64,000 nucleotides of DNA from NCBI GenBank assembly GCA_964036315.1, contig OZ038485.1:75567460-75631459 (forward strand), given 5' to 3'. Both the position numbers and the translations under genes were made by a program. Shown piece after piece: positions 1-13,000 of the stretch (position 1 is its first letter; every line of letters begins with the position of its first letter). The notes beneath the pieces were generated by a model. It ran no database searches, was not told the origin of the DNA, and saw nothing but the letters and a program-made list of their open reading frames with translations. Source of the stretch: Acanthosepion esculentum (lineage: Eukaryota; Mollusca; Cephalopoda; Sepiida; Sepiidae).

Positions 1-355
1 CTGTCAGTCTGCCAATGTGTTTGATTCTCATTGTAAGTAATTTTTCATTCTCTAATCTGTTTTCTTCTTGTTCATTTCATTTATTTATTTTCAATTGCTG
101 TTACTAATTCTATTAGTGTGAAAATTGTCCTTTGAAATTGAAGTGAATTTTAGTCTACCCCTTTTCCATTTTTCTAATTTTTTCTTGAGTTCTCTGTTTG
201 AATATGAAATCTTTGAAATAATCATGCTAGCACTGGACATTTAACTCTACCGTGAGTAATGGCCATGAAGTGGTTTTGTCTTTCTACCCTCCTGCTGAAA
301 TGCATGTTGGCACTTAAACTAAGTTGAAACTTTATATATAGGCATTTTTTTCCTC

Positions 356-380
356 TGTGTGTGTGTGTGTGTGTGTGTGT
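356..380. repeat. (TG)n microsatellite
   Basis: An uninterrupted run of TG dinucleotides, about 12 copies. It is a simple repeat with no coding meaning. Confidence 0.95.
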
Positions 381-599
381 ACTAGGAGTAGACTCTCTTG
401 AACCGGTATAGCGGTTCATCCCTTGTTTTCTATTTAGGAATGGATTCCCATATCTTTTCCTTTTCTCTGTCCACCTTATTAGTGCTGCTATGAATTCCTT
501 ATGATGTGTGCAGTCTGTAGCAACGTCTCTTCATACTGAGGGTACTGGGTTGACAGTTTTCTGGTTGCTGTTCCCGACTGGTAGTTAGGAGCCCTAACT

Positions 600-1585
600 C
601 TTGCATAGTGTCTTGAGTGGCTGCTCTGATCAACAGTTGCATAATATTGGGGTGCTTGTAGTGCCATGTGCGCAAGGAAGGGTGTCCCTGCACGCACATC
701 TAGTGAGCAACCCCGAGGCAACATTATGTCGCAGGCTGTGCCAGCTCCTTTCTGTCCATATCACATACTTTAGGCCTTTTGCTTTCATTACCAACATTAC
801 TCAACATGATCTCAAACAATCAAAAAAGTAAATCTAAGCCAGTTTTCAAAAATCACCTAAACCCTTTAACATTTCCTTTTCCAGAATCCATGGCATTTGA
901 ACCAACTTCTCCAGTGTGGAATTGTTCATCGTTGAGAAGTCTGCATACATATTTCTGTTCAGTGACTTTAATGCCCATCATACCAAATGGCTTAAACACT
1001 CCATAACTGACCTTCCTAGCATACAAACTCTTAAATTTTCAATCACACAATCTCTCACACAAGTGGTTGACTTTCCTATGTGTTTCCCCAGTAACCATGA
1101 TGGTAAGGCATCCCTTCTCAATCTCTGTTTTACCTCCATCCCAGAGTCTTGTCATGCCATGTAGCTCTGTCCTCTTGACAACTCTGATCATGTCATCGTG
1201 TCTGTTAACATCTTCTACTTCTCCCCCAGTAAAGACCCTCCCACCAACAGAACATCTTTTTGTTATCAACAAGCAGACTGGGACTCATTCTGTGATTTCC
1301 TCCACAATGTTCCTGGAATATTGTTTTTAATCTCCCTGTCCAAAAATGTGCATCTGAGGTCTCATCCTGGGTAAAAGCTGGAATTGAAGTTTTCATCACT
1401 ACAAGACAATATAAAGTGAAATCATGTTCCTCTCCTCGGTTCTCCGCTGCTTGCCCACAGAAATCACTACTTCCATCTGTACCATAGCAACATGTCTGAT
1501 TGCAATAGACATCTCTTTGTCACTTCCCATAATGAGTGCAAGTGTGTCCTCAATGAAGCAAAGTTACTCTTTGCCGAAAGAATAT
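600..1585 (+). pseudogene. Jockey-like LINE fragment: endonuclease to start of RT region
   Basis: Broken non-LTR retrotransposon reading left to right. Around 875-960 the plus-strand frames resemble the opening of the apurinic-like endonuclease. The text then jumps to SDFNAHHTKWL (about 955-990), the DFNAHH motif of jockey/CR1-type endonucleases. This is followed by QSLTQVVDFPMCFPSNHDG and a typical TSIPESC segment (to about 1165). From about 1260 a QQADWDSFCDF segment follows, and 1465-1585 reads RNHYFHLYHSNMSD then NECKCVLNEAKLLFAER, the linker before the reverse transcriptase. Several frame changes and stops and a small internal deletion show it is dead. The RT itself is absent. The stretch 490-870 just upstream may be the element's 5' part, but I cannot confirm that. 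I am confident of the LINE identity and less sure of the exact clade. Confidence 0.8.
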
Positions 1586-2355
1586 ATATGTATAGAGGTA
1601 TGTATGTTTGCATGTATTTCTTATTACTATAAACATATTTAGTGGATACACATTTTTGAATAGACATTCACTTTTTTATGAAGCCATGAAAAACTTCACA
1701 CCAAAGTAAGGCACAGTATACCCTTTTTAAGAAATGAACATCACTTGTTGGGACATTTCTACCAATTTTATTTATATTTGAAATATGAACAAAGTAATTT
1801 CTAAGGAATTTTATTTATAATTGGACATTATTCCTTATTTTTAAAAATTTATAATTGGACATTTCTTATTACCAGAAAGGTAATAGTGGATATATATGTT
1901 TGAGTAGACATTGCTGTTTTTTTTAGCAGTATAATTGACGTCTACTGACCACAGCATTTTAAAATCTTAATGAAAAAATAGTGCTTTTTATATACATGTA
2001 GGAAAACATTTAGTCAATCATACATAATTGTAAATAATGTTTGTGTTGTATTTTTTGACAATTTAAAAAATCTACAAAACCAATTCAATGAGTTGCAGGA
2101 TTGACACGTTTTGGGAAACAGTAAAATAAAAAGTGGATATGCTCTTGAATTACTGACCTTGACTGGATGAATCTCACTTGTTTGTGTCTGTCTTATGTTA
2201 ATCTTATTCATTTATATGTTAACTGAATGATGAGTTTATAGTGTCACTTTAAATATTGCTAAAATAATTGTTCAGTTAATATTGATAGCATCGTTTTTAA
2301 ATTGTTTAACTTGGGTCAAATATTTAAAGTTAGCTTCTACATGCTTAATACAATA
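1586..2355. other. No gene seen; AT-rich spacer
   Basis: No recognisable coding or RNA gene. Two loosely similar segments occur at about 1640-1680 and 1880-1920 (a 'tagtggatayayntttgartagacatt'-like text), which hints at an old repeat too eroded to classify. Confidence 0.5.
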
Positions 2356-2856
2356 ACTCGCTGGAATTTTGGCTTAGAGCTGTTGTAACTGAGTCATGTT
2401 TGTAAGCCTCTTTGTTCACACATACTTTTTCAGTAATGCCTACTTATTTTCTATTGGATTGCAATCAGGACTTTAATGTCAAACAAAATGGCAGTGTGTT
2501 TGAAGGTACTTCTTAATATATATCCACAATCAGACATCCAGTTGATTCACATGATGTCAATTAGCCTATCAGAAGCTTCTAAAACAATGATGTCATATTT
2601 TCAAAGTTGTTCAAAATGCCAGTCATTTTAGTGTACTAAATTTCTGACCTCCTTGAAAAGGGATGAAAAAATAGAATCTGAAATGAAATCATTATCTCTT
2701 CTATTATTTTAACATTTCACTTTCGTAAAATAAAAGTTTTGATCCTAACTGATCTAAAGTAAGGGGATTTTTATAGAATTTAATATAAACAATTGTGAAA
2801 ATCTGAATTGAAATATATTTGGCTAAGGTTTCTGTAAACATCTGACATCACCTATA
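2356..2856 (-). mobile_element. Tc1-like transposon remnant, internally deleted
   Basis: Non-autonomous piece of a Tc1-family DNA transposon lying on the minus strand. The right end (about 2815-2856) resembles the terminal repeat of fish-type Tc1 elements, with a 'ggctaaggt..ctgtaaac' text next to TA. Moving leftwards comes the usual leader, including 'gtcaattagcctatcagaag' at about 2555 and the 'aaatttctgacct' motif at about 2638. At about 2490 the sequence jumps into a transposase interior ('ttctattggattgcaatca'), which on the minus strand is the Tc1 DNA-binding/catalytic linker region. Most of the transposase is missing. The match rests on remembered vertebrate Tc1 sequences. The identity is fairly secure; the exact ends are approximate. 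Confidence 0.75.
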
Positions 2857-3079
2857 TGTACAAGGATAGGTTTACAGGTATATGTGTTTGTTGTGCAACA
2901 TATGGAGTGTGATTGAGTTGATTGAAAGATTTTTTTATTCTGATCTCTTGTTTCCCTTTTGTAGGCAAATACAGAAAGAGACATTTTTCACTGTTTTCCT
3001 ATAATTTTATCATCAAAAGATAATTTTCTTTTCAATGCTCAACAATGTATTGATAAATTCTTGACAATTTATTTTGATG

Positions 3080-3525
3080 AAGCTCCTCTTACAGTCATGT
3101 AGTTCACATCTGTTTTCCAGTAAGTGACACAATATTTTCTGGGATAGAGGTAATAGTGAACAAAACAACAGGATGAAGGTGGAGTAATATTTTGAGCTAG
3201 TAAAATTAAAACCCGCTTCAAAATTGATCACAATAAATTCAGAGGATTACTTTATCAAGATATTTTTGAGTTGTATTGGTCACAAACAAGTAGCTTTAAG
3301 CGAAATAGTATATTCATGCAAGACAATGTTCCCTCACATTGTATAAAACTGACTATTGCCCACCTTGCCAAAAAAGATTTCAAAATTACCAGATTAATGA
3401 AATAATGCTCAGTCTCTCCAGATATTGATCCAATCAAAAACTCATGATCCACGTTTAAAAGATATATGTAAGAAGGGAAAGCAATATTCAAGCAAATAAT
3501 GTTAAAGTCAAAAAGTAGAAAAGTT
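3080..3525 (+). pseudogene. Tc1-like transposase fragment (catalytic C-terminal half)
   Basis: Fragment of a Tc1/mariner-superfamily DDE transposase on the plus strand. From about 3235 the text reads NSEDYxxxxxxIFELYW, then IFMQDNVPSHCIKLTI (about 3310-3360), containing the second catalytic aspartate in the family motif QDNxPxH. It continues into LAKKDFKITRLM and VSPDIDPIKNS (about 3412-3440), equivalent to the SPDLNPIEN block that supplies the last acidic residue in DD34E transposases. After it, REGKQYSSK corresponds to the next conserved helix. There are several stops and at least one frameshift. The N-terminal DNA-binding half and terminal repeats were not found. The opposite orientation to the remnant at 2.4-2.86 kb suggests two separate insertions. 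Confidence 0.78.
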
Positions 3526-4700
3526 AGTAAAATAAATGAACTGATGTAGTTTATCATCTAGGAGCCTATATTAAAATGTAAAATAATAAAATTATAATTC
3601 ATTCATGTATAAAGATTTACTTTGTGTAATAAACCTTAATGCTCCCCAAACTAGTTATGATCAATATTTTTATTAAGGATAGATATAAACTGAAACTCAT
3701 GTGATATATTGTTCAGAGAAATATAAGTGCATACTGAAAATTTTACCAACATGGTTTAATTAAATCAATTTTTATTGTGAAAACATTACCATTGCATGAT
3801 AAAATCTGATATAGTGCATATAATGTTTATGTATGTGAGTATGTAATAATAATGTGTAAGAAACACATTGAATATGACTGACATATCTTCATTTGCTGGT
3901 TTAAAAACTGTTATTACATAGAAAGAGAGAGAGCGAGAGAGAGGGGGAGAGAGAGCGAAACAAAAAAGAGAGTGAGAGAAAAAAAAATTGTGTGTGTGTG
4001 TGCTCAAGATTCCTAATGCTAATAGTTAATAATAGCTATGTTAATTTAGTTAATCAAAGTAAATTTCTCAATAATTTACATAGAGTTAAGAAGAAATTAA
4101 TTGATGTGATATACCTCTTTTTAAGAAAGTAAGAAAGTAAATATTTTGAATTGAAATAATTCAGAATACATATAGAATAATGTTAAGATATTCAACATTT
4201 GAAAATTTATTTCTTCATTTTATGTTTGGAAGAATAATTACTTTCTTTTTGGCATTTATATTTTTCATTTCAAGCAAATTTTAGTCACTTTCTGATTTTT
4301 TGGGTTGCAAATTTGAAAGAAAGTATGAAAAATAAAATGAAAAATATTCTATTCTATTCATCATCCTGGAAATGTATACATGAATCAATATAAAGTTTAA
4401 AATATAAAAGAAAATGCTACTTTTATTTTGTGCTTTTTTATGTAAACAAGACTATTGCCATTGTAGACTTGGAGAGATATTTGATGCATGTTTTCATCAT
4501 TTTGATTTGAAAATTTAAAGATTAAAATGAAATATTTAAAACAAGTAAAATCTAAAAAAATAAAATTATTTTATTAAAATATGTAGACAATTAAACAAAA
4601 TATTTTCATGATGAAAATTTAAGAATGATTCATTGAGAGTTTTATTTTACTGAGAAACCAAAATTTATTCTCACTCAAAATCGATAAATGTAGTTAGCAT

Positions 4701-4761
<61 letters not shown>

Positions 4762-5090
4762 ATTTGTATATTTCTTTTCTTACATATATAATAGTGCTCT
4801 ATTTTAAATACATTTATAAAAGCTCTTTAATTCACATAAAAAGATAACATCTTTTATTTAGTTACCAATTAAAAGCCCATTTAATGTATAGCAATTTTTC
4901 AAAATCAGTACGTGTTTATTTTGGACACTCCTGATCTTTATCATTTTTTTCACATTTTTCAAACTTAATACATCAGTGTGTGAACAGGTAGAAATAATTT
5001 CATCTCTTTTGTTTATTAAACCATCTGTGTTCTTAAATTCTATAATTTTCATTTTCTCCTACATGTGTAGATTGCAATTCCTGCTTCTAT
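3526..5090. other. No gene seen; AT-rich spacer with simple repeats
   Basis: Very AT-rich DNA. It contains a purine-rich GA tract with a short GT run at about 3920-4000 and a (TA)n array at 4704-4760. I see no transposon or gene motif. Confidence 0.6.
4704..4760. repeat. (TA)n microsatellite
   Basis: About 28 AT dinucleotides with one interruption near the right end. Confidence 0.95.
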
Positions 5091-5099
5091 TTCTCTTTA

Positions 5100-6700
5100 G
5101 ATCTTATACACTATTCAACTAATAGTGTTTTTTCTTTCATTTTTAGTTCCAATTGTGACTTTTTTTTTTGTACAGTGAGGTTCACCCTTTACAAGGCCCA
5201 GGGGCCACTTCAGATAGAGGGTTACGTCTGGATATATAAAACTGGAAGAGAACCCTAGTCTTGAACAGGTTAAGATTGTAGTGATCAGGGAAACATCTTG
5301 TTGGGAGTTTTTTCCACAGGTTTGTGGGAAGAAGCTGCTCAAGTGGAACTTACTTCTCACAGATGAAATACGGAAAGAATGTGAGTGATTAGCTACTATG
5401 TAAGTGGCATGGTGTTTTCTTGCTGTGAAGGTTTGCCTTGGCAAGACCAGGGAATATAGTTTGTCTGAGAACTTTTCATGAAAGTAGTAGTAGAGCAGTG
5501 AAAGGCTAGGCAAATCCCACTTATAGGAGAGAAGTTGGTGAAAAATAATTTTTCACCCAAATGGGCTTGGAGAGCCTTTTGAACTCTATCAAAGTTGGAG
5601 AGTGAGATCTGGACAGTTCTCACCTAAATATGACAACGGTACTCCATTTTTGGCCTGATCTGGCTCTTGTAAAGGTAGAAGATAGCAGGAGGAATCAGGT
5701 GCTTACTGGAGTGGTACATAGATCTAGCTGACCATTTTACCTGCATCCTTAGCAATGGATCATATGTACAAGTTTTACTTCAGGTTGGGTGTGAGTTTGA
5801 GGCCCAACAGTCTTTCAAGGCAGAGTGCATCCCTGAAAGGACCTCTGTTCATCCTGATTGGTGGTAGTTTGGGGTCAGATCACAGATGACGGCATGTAAC
5901 TTGTTTGGTTTTTAGGCATTGAATGTAACCAGCCAGTTTTTACCCCATTGGGTAGTTTGTACAAGATTGGAAGTGAGATCAATCACTAATCTCTGACCAT
6001 TGAGAGTTTTAGAGGTGTGCCCATATATAGTCATATCATTGGCATAGAGGTTTACAAATGATTTCAATATATTCTTAGGCAGATCATTTATGCAGATCAA
6101 AAAGAGGGTTGGTCCAAGGAGTGGCCCCTGGGGGACACTGACATTGATCTCTAGGGCTCAGAAGGACTGGCTATTGATAACTACCTTCAAAGACCAACCT
6201 GTTAGGAAGGCTTTTATGATCGAGAAAACCCTTCCAGCGATTCCATAATTGGAGAGCTTGTGTAGTAAGCCTTTGTGCCACACATTATCAAGGGCTTTTG
6301 AGATATCTAGCGCTATGGTCCTCAAGGTGTGTTTGTCATTAAGAGCCTCATTGATTCTGTGAGTGATGGTATTTAGGATGTCGGCAGTAGATCAGGCCGA
6401 CCGAAACCCATACTGCTCATTGCTGAAAAGTTTGTTCTTTTTTAGGTGCTTAATGATCTTCTTATTGATTGTGGTCTCAAAAAGCTTCTGATAATAGTAA
6501 AGAAACTGATGGGTCTGTACTGGGAAGGGGAAGATCGCATGTCTGCATTCTTGAAAATCGGGTATACGCTTGGCACTTTCCACAGGTTTGGGAATATGAA
6601 ATTGTATGTGAAATCTGTGATGCAGCTTGTTACTCCAGGACAGAAAGTTAGAAGGTTAGAGAGGGTAAAAATCATCTTGAATAAGTTGGAAAATGATCCT
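5100..6700 (-). pseudogene. LINE reverse transcriptase, minus strand, near full RT domain
   Basis: Minus-strand remnant of a jockey/CR1-type LINE covering RT to the element's C-terminus. Reading downward from 6675 the blocks are WKVPSVYPIFKNADMRSSPS (RT block 1 opening), KHLKKNKLFSNEQYGFRSA (about 6390-6450), ISKALDNVWHKGLLHKLSNY (block with the first catalytic Asp, about 6250-6310), VPQGPLLGPTLFLICINDLP (about 6085-6145) and NLYANDMTIY (about 6025-6055). The last is the YxDD box with A-N-D in place of A-D-D, so a catalytic aspartate is lost. The thumb and C-terminal tail follow, ending SFFPQTCGKNSQQDV near 5280. Frameshifts and stops are scattered throughout. It is truncated upstream, since no endonuclease is visible above 6700. 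A decayed element with no expected function. Confidence 0.88.
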
Positions 6701-6759
6701 GGAATAATATATATATTTGAGCTTTATTTCAATACTTCATGAGCTTCCAATCCTTAGAT

Positions 6760-8090
<1,331 letters not shown>

Positions 8091-8094
8091 TGGA

Positions 8095-8705
8095 CTACTG
8101 ATAGGAAAGTTTATTCACTGTGAATTTTTGTTGCCAGAATCTACCTAAACACATTTATAAGTTTATCATTTGTTCATGTATTGAATATTGTTGCCACATC
8201 TAGTCTGGTACTTCTGCTATGAATTTACAGATTCTTGATAAAATCCAATGAAGAATCTGCAATGTTATCAGTCCTGACCTGGTATCTTGGCTTCAGTCAC
8301 TTTCCCACTGCCATAATGTAGCTTCCCTGTGCCTTTTCTATAAATATTTTCATAATAATTGCTCTGATTATCTTTCCTTTTTGGTACCTTGACTTAACAA
8401 ATTTATGTGTGGTACTAAATTGGCAGCTAGGTCTATACATTTTACAGTTGAAATGGCTAACTGTAACTACATGTTCTATGCTAGTAGCTTCTTCTCTTAC
8501 ACTCTCTTCCAGCCTTTTGCTTTCCAGTTGACTTTGATCTTCAAAAATTTAAATGCAATGTCAATCGTTATCTTCTGTCTTTTAATTCTTTTATTGTTTT
8601 CTCTCTTTAATAGTGTTTTTCTTTTTTTCTTATTCTTTCACACTCAGTAAAATCTTAAAATCTTAGTGTCTTTATTCTCTTGTTTGGAGTAAAATGATTA
8701 AAAAG
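8095..8705 (+). pseudogene. 3' end of a jockey-like LINE (C-terminus and 3' tail)
   Basis: Plus-strand tail of a non-LTR retrotransposon. The region 8165-8200 reads FVHVLNIVAT in one frame and CIEYCCHIxSGTSAMNLQIL in the neighbouring one, which matches the 'MEYC-HIWSGA' block after the RT. It continues DKIQxRICNVISPDLVSWLQ (about 8235-8295), HCHNVASLCLFYKYFHNNCS (to about 8365), TKLAARSIHFTVEMANCNY (about 8410-8470), then the terminal SFFSYT..F block. The 3' untranslated tail ends near 8700 with a 'ttagtgtctttattctcttg' text. That tail is repeated in the copies at 27.9 kb and 31.35 kb, so all three derive from one family. 5'-truncated, as LINE copies usually are. Confidence 0.82.
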
Positions 8706-10090
8706 AAAAGGAAAAAAGCTATCAATGACTCTAACACAAAGTTTTTTTTTTTCATCTTGTGTGTCACAAGATTCTAGTCATAGTCACACCAAGTCAAACA
8801 CAAAATTTAACAATGTTGAAAAAATAAAACTATCATTTGTCATCATTACAAAAGTAAGAAATGTCAAACTAAGAATCTCAAAATAGACAAGTTTGTCCTT
8901 TCTTATTTTGTTATTTTAGCTATTTTCATAGTTTTTCTTGTTCTTTCCTTACTACTCACATTTCACAGAAAAATGCACAACATGCTTTACTTTAAAATAG
9001 AGTGGGATGGATAATTTAAATTTGTCATTGAGAAATTTTCTTATATTGTAAATTTATCATCTTCATTTTCTATTTTAGGAATGAACTATTTTAATACTTT
9101 TTGTTTTCAGTTTTGAATATCAGTCAGTGGAAAGATGAGTAAAAGTTTATCAAAGATACAAAGATGGAAAGAAAATGAGAAAAATGTTTGCTAAATGAAA
9201 GAAACAGTTTGAAATCTGAAAGGAGGAAAGATGGGTATAGGAAACAGTTTACAAAAGAAAGAACATTTTTGTAAAAAGAAAAAGAGAGAAATAGATGAAT
9301 GCCTTTAAAAGATATAGTGAAAAGAAGAAATGAAGAATAAAGAGGGAATAACATAGACAAAAGAAATGAATATAAGAGAAAGAGAATATTTTCTCTTTCT
9401 CTTACATTCTTCGTTAATAAAAAAAGGAAAGTGTATGTGTGTGTGTAAATATTATTAGAAATAATGAAAAAAAGGAGAGGTGGCATGCATTGGTGAGATT
9501 CTGTGAGAATAAAGAAAGGCAATTGGAAATTAAAAGAGAAAACAAATGAATGCAAAAGAGAGAAAATTTAAGAAAGAGAGATAAAATTAGTTTGAACGTA
9601 AGAGGAAGATGATGTAAAGAGAAAATAATGCAAAGGACATGATTGATAAAGAAAAATAGAATGACTACGAAAAAAAGATGATTGGGATATTTATTGGTTC
9701 CATTGATATTGCATATAGATTTTCAAATTGTACTCGATAGAAGAATAGCAGAGAGAAATATTGATTAATTTTGAGAAAGTCTTTCAGGAAAAAAGTAAGG
9801 TGCTTTGATAAAAAGCCAATATCAGAAATCAGTGTTACAAATCAATAAAAAAGAATAAATGCATCTTCATCTGTCGTTGTTGTTGCTGCTGCTATCATCA
9901 TCATCATCATCATTGTAGTAATAATTCAAATCTTTTTTTCCTTTTTTCATGATCGCTATTCATTTTATAGGGTAAGCTTTGATTATATTGTGAAACATCT
10001 GGAAGTATCTTGAAACTCTGATGTAAGTTTATACAGTTTTCAAGAAGAAACATTTTCTTGTATTTGAGAAAGAACAATTTGATTAAATTC
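8706..10090. other. No gene seen; purine-rich spacer
   Basis: The part 9120-9690 is strongly purine-biased on the plus strand (GAAA/AAAG texts), which creates long but meaningless minus-strand open frames rich in Phe, Leu and Ser. A trinucleotide array sits at 9874-9914. Confidence 0.6.
9874..9914. repeat. Compound trinucleotide repeat (GTT)(GCT)(ATC)
   Basis: Three GTT-like, three GCT and about seven ATC units in succession. Confidence 0.85.
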
Positions 10091-10094
10091 CATT

Positions 10095-10305
10095 ATTTAC
10101 ATTCAGACTAAATGAACTTATCTTTGTTGTTAATGTCACAATATTTTGGTCATTATGTTTTCCAACCATCTTCAGGTGTTAATCTGAAATTCCCTAAAAG
10201 TTACCAGATTTACAGACCCTAAAAATGCTGAAATGTGATAACAACAACAAAGATGTGGACATTAGTCTGAATGTAAATAATGATAATTTCTCAAGACAGA
10301 AATTG
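10095..10305. repeat. Inverted pair of SINE tails
   Basis: The left arm (about 10,095-10,200) carries the reverse-oriented text 'tctttgttgttaatgtcaca' followed by 'cttcaggtg'. The right arm (about 10,201-10,305) has the direct form: 'tgaaatgtgataacaacaac', then 'gtaaataatgataa'. The two arms are the same SINE tail seen at 56.8-57.4 and 60.4-60.85 kb, joined head to head. Here the tRNA-like heads are missing. Confidence 0.65.
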
Positions 10306-10309
10306 TTTT

Positions 10310-11460
10310 ATTTTATGTTAATTTTACTAATATCTTGTGATATTCCTTTGTTTCTGCCTTTTTTATGCATAAAATTTATAGATTACTTAAGTGCTCTATA
10401 TTTTTAATTTATTAATTTTTAAGTTATTTACAACAAAAATATAATCATTAAGTAGTAATGTTTTACTGGTTTAGGGTGATTTTATATTGTAGTAAATGTT
10501 TAAATAGCTTCTTGCTACTGTCTTGTGATATTAAGGTTGATACATTGATTCCCTGCAAGCATTTTCTTGTTTTGATAATATAATCTTAAAGGCTTGCTGT
10601 ATTCAGGTGTTTGTTGCAATTATTGAAAGAAATCCTTTATTTATTCCCTAAGTATATTCAGTGCTCATTCTTATATTTCTCACTATGTCCTTCTTAGGGA
10701 ATTTAAAAACTCATCAAGGTATTTAATAAAATCTCATATCATAAAACAAGTTATTGTAAATACTCTAATAAAAATAGATGTTTGAAGATGAAATTTACAT
10801 GGTGTATTTATCATATAAATATATTATATAAAACTGTACCAACCTTGTTTGGATAATGCCAATTTTATTGAGAATCCTGTATTATTTATAGGAGGACAAT
10901 TTCCTGTAAGTTAGATTCCTTATAAAAAAAAGAAACTCTTAAGTGAGTTTATATCACACTGACTCTTTTATATTGTTTATATTACAGTCTTACAGATTTC
11001 TGTAAAGCATGTCACTAAAATTTTACTAATAAATGAAAATTTATGAAAAAATATATGAATTAAATATCCTATTTTTTTAATAATAAATGTTATTGTTTTA
11101 TTTTCATATTGTCCAAATAAGTAGAAGAAAAGTTAAATTCATTCTTTCTTGTTTAACACCTGAGGATGATGGTAATGTTGATGATGATCTTTCCTCCATC
11201 TTTATTTTACAGTAGTTATTTTCTACTTCCATTTTCTTTTTTCTTTGAGTTTTTCACTTTTACTTTATATATATCCCTCACTCTCTCTTTTTCAATTTGC
11301 CTTAACCCTTTTCCTTGCTTCTTTCTTATATTTTTTGTTTTTTAATATTTCTCTTTTTTAAATCTCTTTTTTTCATGACCCTTCCTTTTATATTTCTTTC
11401 CATTTCTTTTACTTTTTATTTTATTTCTTATGAGAATAATTCTGTTGTGATCATATTTAT
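10310..11460. other. No gene seen; AT-rich spacer with pyrimidine tract
   Basis: Nothing recognisable except a pyrimidine-rich stretch on the plus strand at about 11,230-11,435 (TTTCTTT/CTCTTT texts). Confidence 0.55.
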
Positions 11461-11466
11461 ATGAAA

Positions 11467-11522
11467 CAGATGAAGGTTCTTTATATAGAAATATCCATTT
11501 CTATATAAAGAACTTTCATCTG
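11467..11522. repeat. Near-perfect 26-bp hairpin
   Basis: Left arm starts 'cagatgaaggttctttatat' and the right arm ends 'atataaagaactttcatctg'. The arms are 26 bp each with one mismatch and a loop of about 4 bases. It is too short and AT-rich for a bacterial-type terminator, and the setting is eukaryotic. It may be the end of a foldback element or a cruciform-prone palindrome. Confidence 0.85.
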
Positions 11523-11898
11523 CTTTATTTCTATAAAAATATCAGTACACAAATTATCAAAATCACTAAACAACATTGACAGTTATATATTTTTCATAAA
11601 ACAAAATTACCTATGTGATAATAAGAACCTTAGCAGTTCTACATACCTAAATCAGTTAACTCTTCTAATAAAGTTTATTTATTTAAATAACAAATTAAGT
11701 AATAAATGAAAAATTAAAACTTAATTACTCATCTCTAATAAGTGCAAAGATGAAGAGAAAATATGATGAAAATTCCACAGACATTTGTAAATATTTATAA
11801 ATGGAAATATGAATTTAATGAGAAAAGCATAAAGAAAACATTGAGTAAAACTTCAAGGACAAAATGTTTCTCATATATATGTGCATATATATATACAC

Positions 11899-13000
11899 TA
11901 GGGTGGGATGAAAGGTTCATAGGATGACTATGAATGAATGATGCTAGAGCTGTGAATTCTTGCATGCATTAATTTCAAATCTTATTAATAACTGTATTGT
12001 TTCTTTCCAGGTAAACTGACATCTGACTGTTCAAAGAAGACTTCAAAAGTAACTAGTAGTGATTTCTTTTGAAAATGGACAAAATTTGGTTTTGTGGTGT
12101 TATCAAGTACCTGCAGAAAAAGGGTTTAGCCCCCAAGGACATTCATGCTCACATGGTTGCTACGTTAGAGGATGATGCTCCAGCTTTATTAACAGTGCAA
12201 AAGTGGGCAGCTGAATTTACGAGGAAGAGGAGTCTCAAAAATGACCCAAGGTCTAGACGTCCTGCAACTGTCACCACCAAGGAAAACATTGATTATGTTC
12301 ACCACATGGTGATGGGTGACAGGCAATTGATTAAATTAAATAGCCAATACTATTAGCATGTCCCATGAGAGAGTTGTGAATATTCTGCACAATGAACTTG
12401 GCATAATACAGATTTCTGCTCTGTATATTCTGATACCTGATCAAAAGTACACCAACTGATCAAATCACAAGAAAATCTGACATTGTTTGAGGCAGATCCA
12501 GCTGATTTCCTTGAGCTTTTCCTAATCCAGGATGAATGTTGTGTTGATCCAGAGACAAAGTGACAATCCATGCAATATAAATACCTCTTCTCACCTTCTC
12601 CAATGAAGGCTAAGGTTGTTTCATCTACAGAGAAGTGGATGACCTCAGTTTTTGGGGATACAAAAGGTATTGCATTTATTGACTATCATCAAAAGGGTCA
12701 CACCATCAATGGAGAGTGTTCTACCAACTTGCTGAGGTAGTTATAAAAGGCTATCAAGACCAAATACCCAGGAAAACTGATGTAAGGGGTCTTGTTTCAT
12801 CAGGACAATGCTCCACCACACAAGTACTTGGTTTCACTGGCTACTGTGCATGACTCTGGCTTTGAACTGGTTTGGCCCCATCTATCATCACCTAATAACC
12901 ATGTATCAGGCTATGGACTTATTGATTCACTCTTGTATATTTATTGCATTTCTTGACATCAAAAATATCTTTTTTTCCAAAAAAAGTCTTATAGGTTGGA
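11899..13000 (+). mobile_element. Mariner element, 3'-truncated
   Basis: The left end follows a TA dinucleotide at about 11,898. A terminal-repeat-like text 'gggtgggatgaaaggttcat' leads a non-coding leader into a transposase frame. The right terminal repeat was not found; sequence similarity fades at about 12,900-13,000, so the right end is lost or eroded. Confidence 0.75.
12075..12880 (+). pseudogene. Mariner transposase, degenerate
   Basis: DNA transposase of the mariner family, which cuts and pastes at TA sites. The likely start is the ATG at 12,075 (MDKIWFCGVIKYLQKKGL). The first 90 residues are the helix-turn-helix DNA-binding domain: DIHAHMVATLEDDAPALLTV, then WAAEF, then DPRSRRPATVT, to about 12,290. 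A frameshift near 12,330 opens the second helix-turn-helix (ISMSHERVVNILHNELG, about 12,352-12,402). The catalytic core is scattered over frames: a QDECC text near 12,530 (first Asp), FIDYHQKGHTINGE (about 12,675-12,717), and HQDNAPPHKYLVSLATVHD (about 12,798-12,855) with the second Asp. The third Asp block (SPDLAPSDYHLF in the family) is unrecognisable. It has multiple stops and frameshifts and cannot make active enzyme. Confidence 0.88.

Noticed and set aside
9124..9555. 143-codon minus-strand open frame
   Set aside because: It is Phe/Leu/Ser-rich and lies wholly in a purine-biased tract, which produces stop-free frames by composition.
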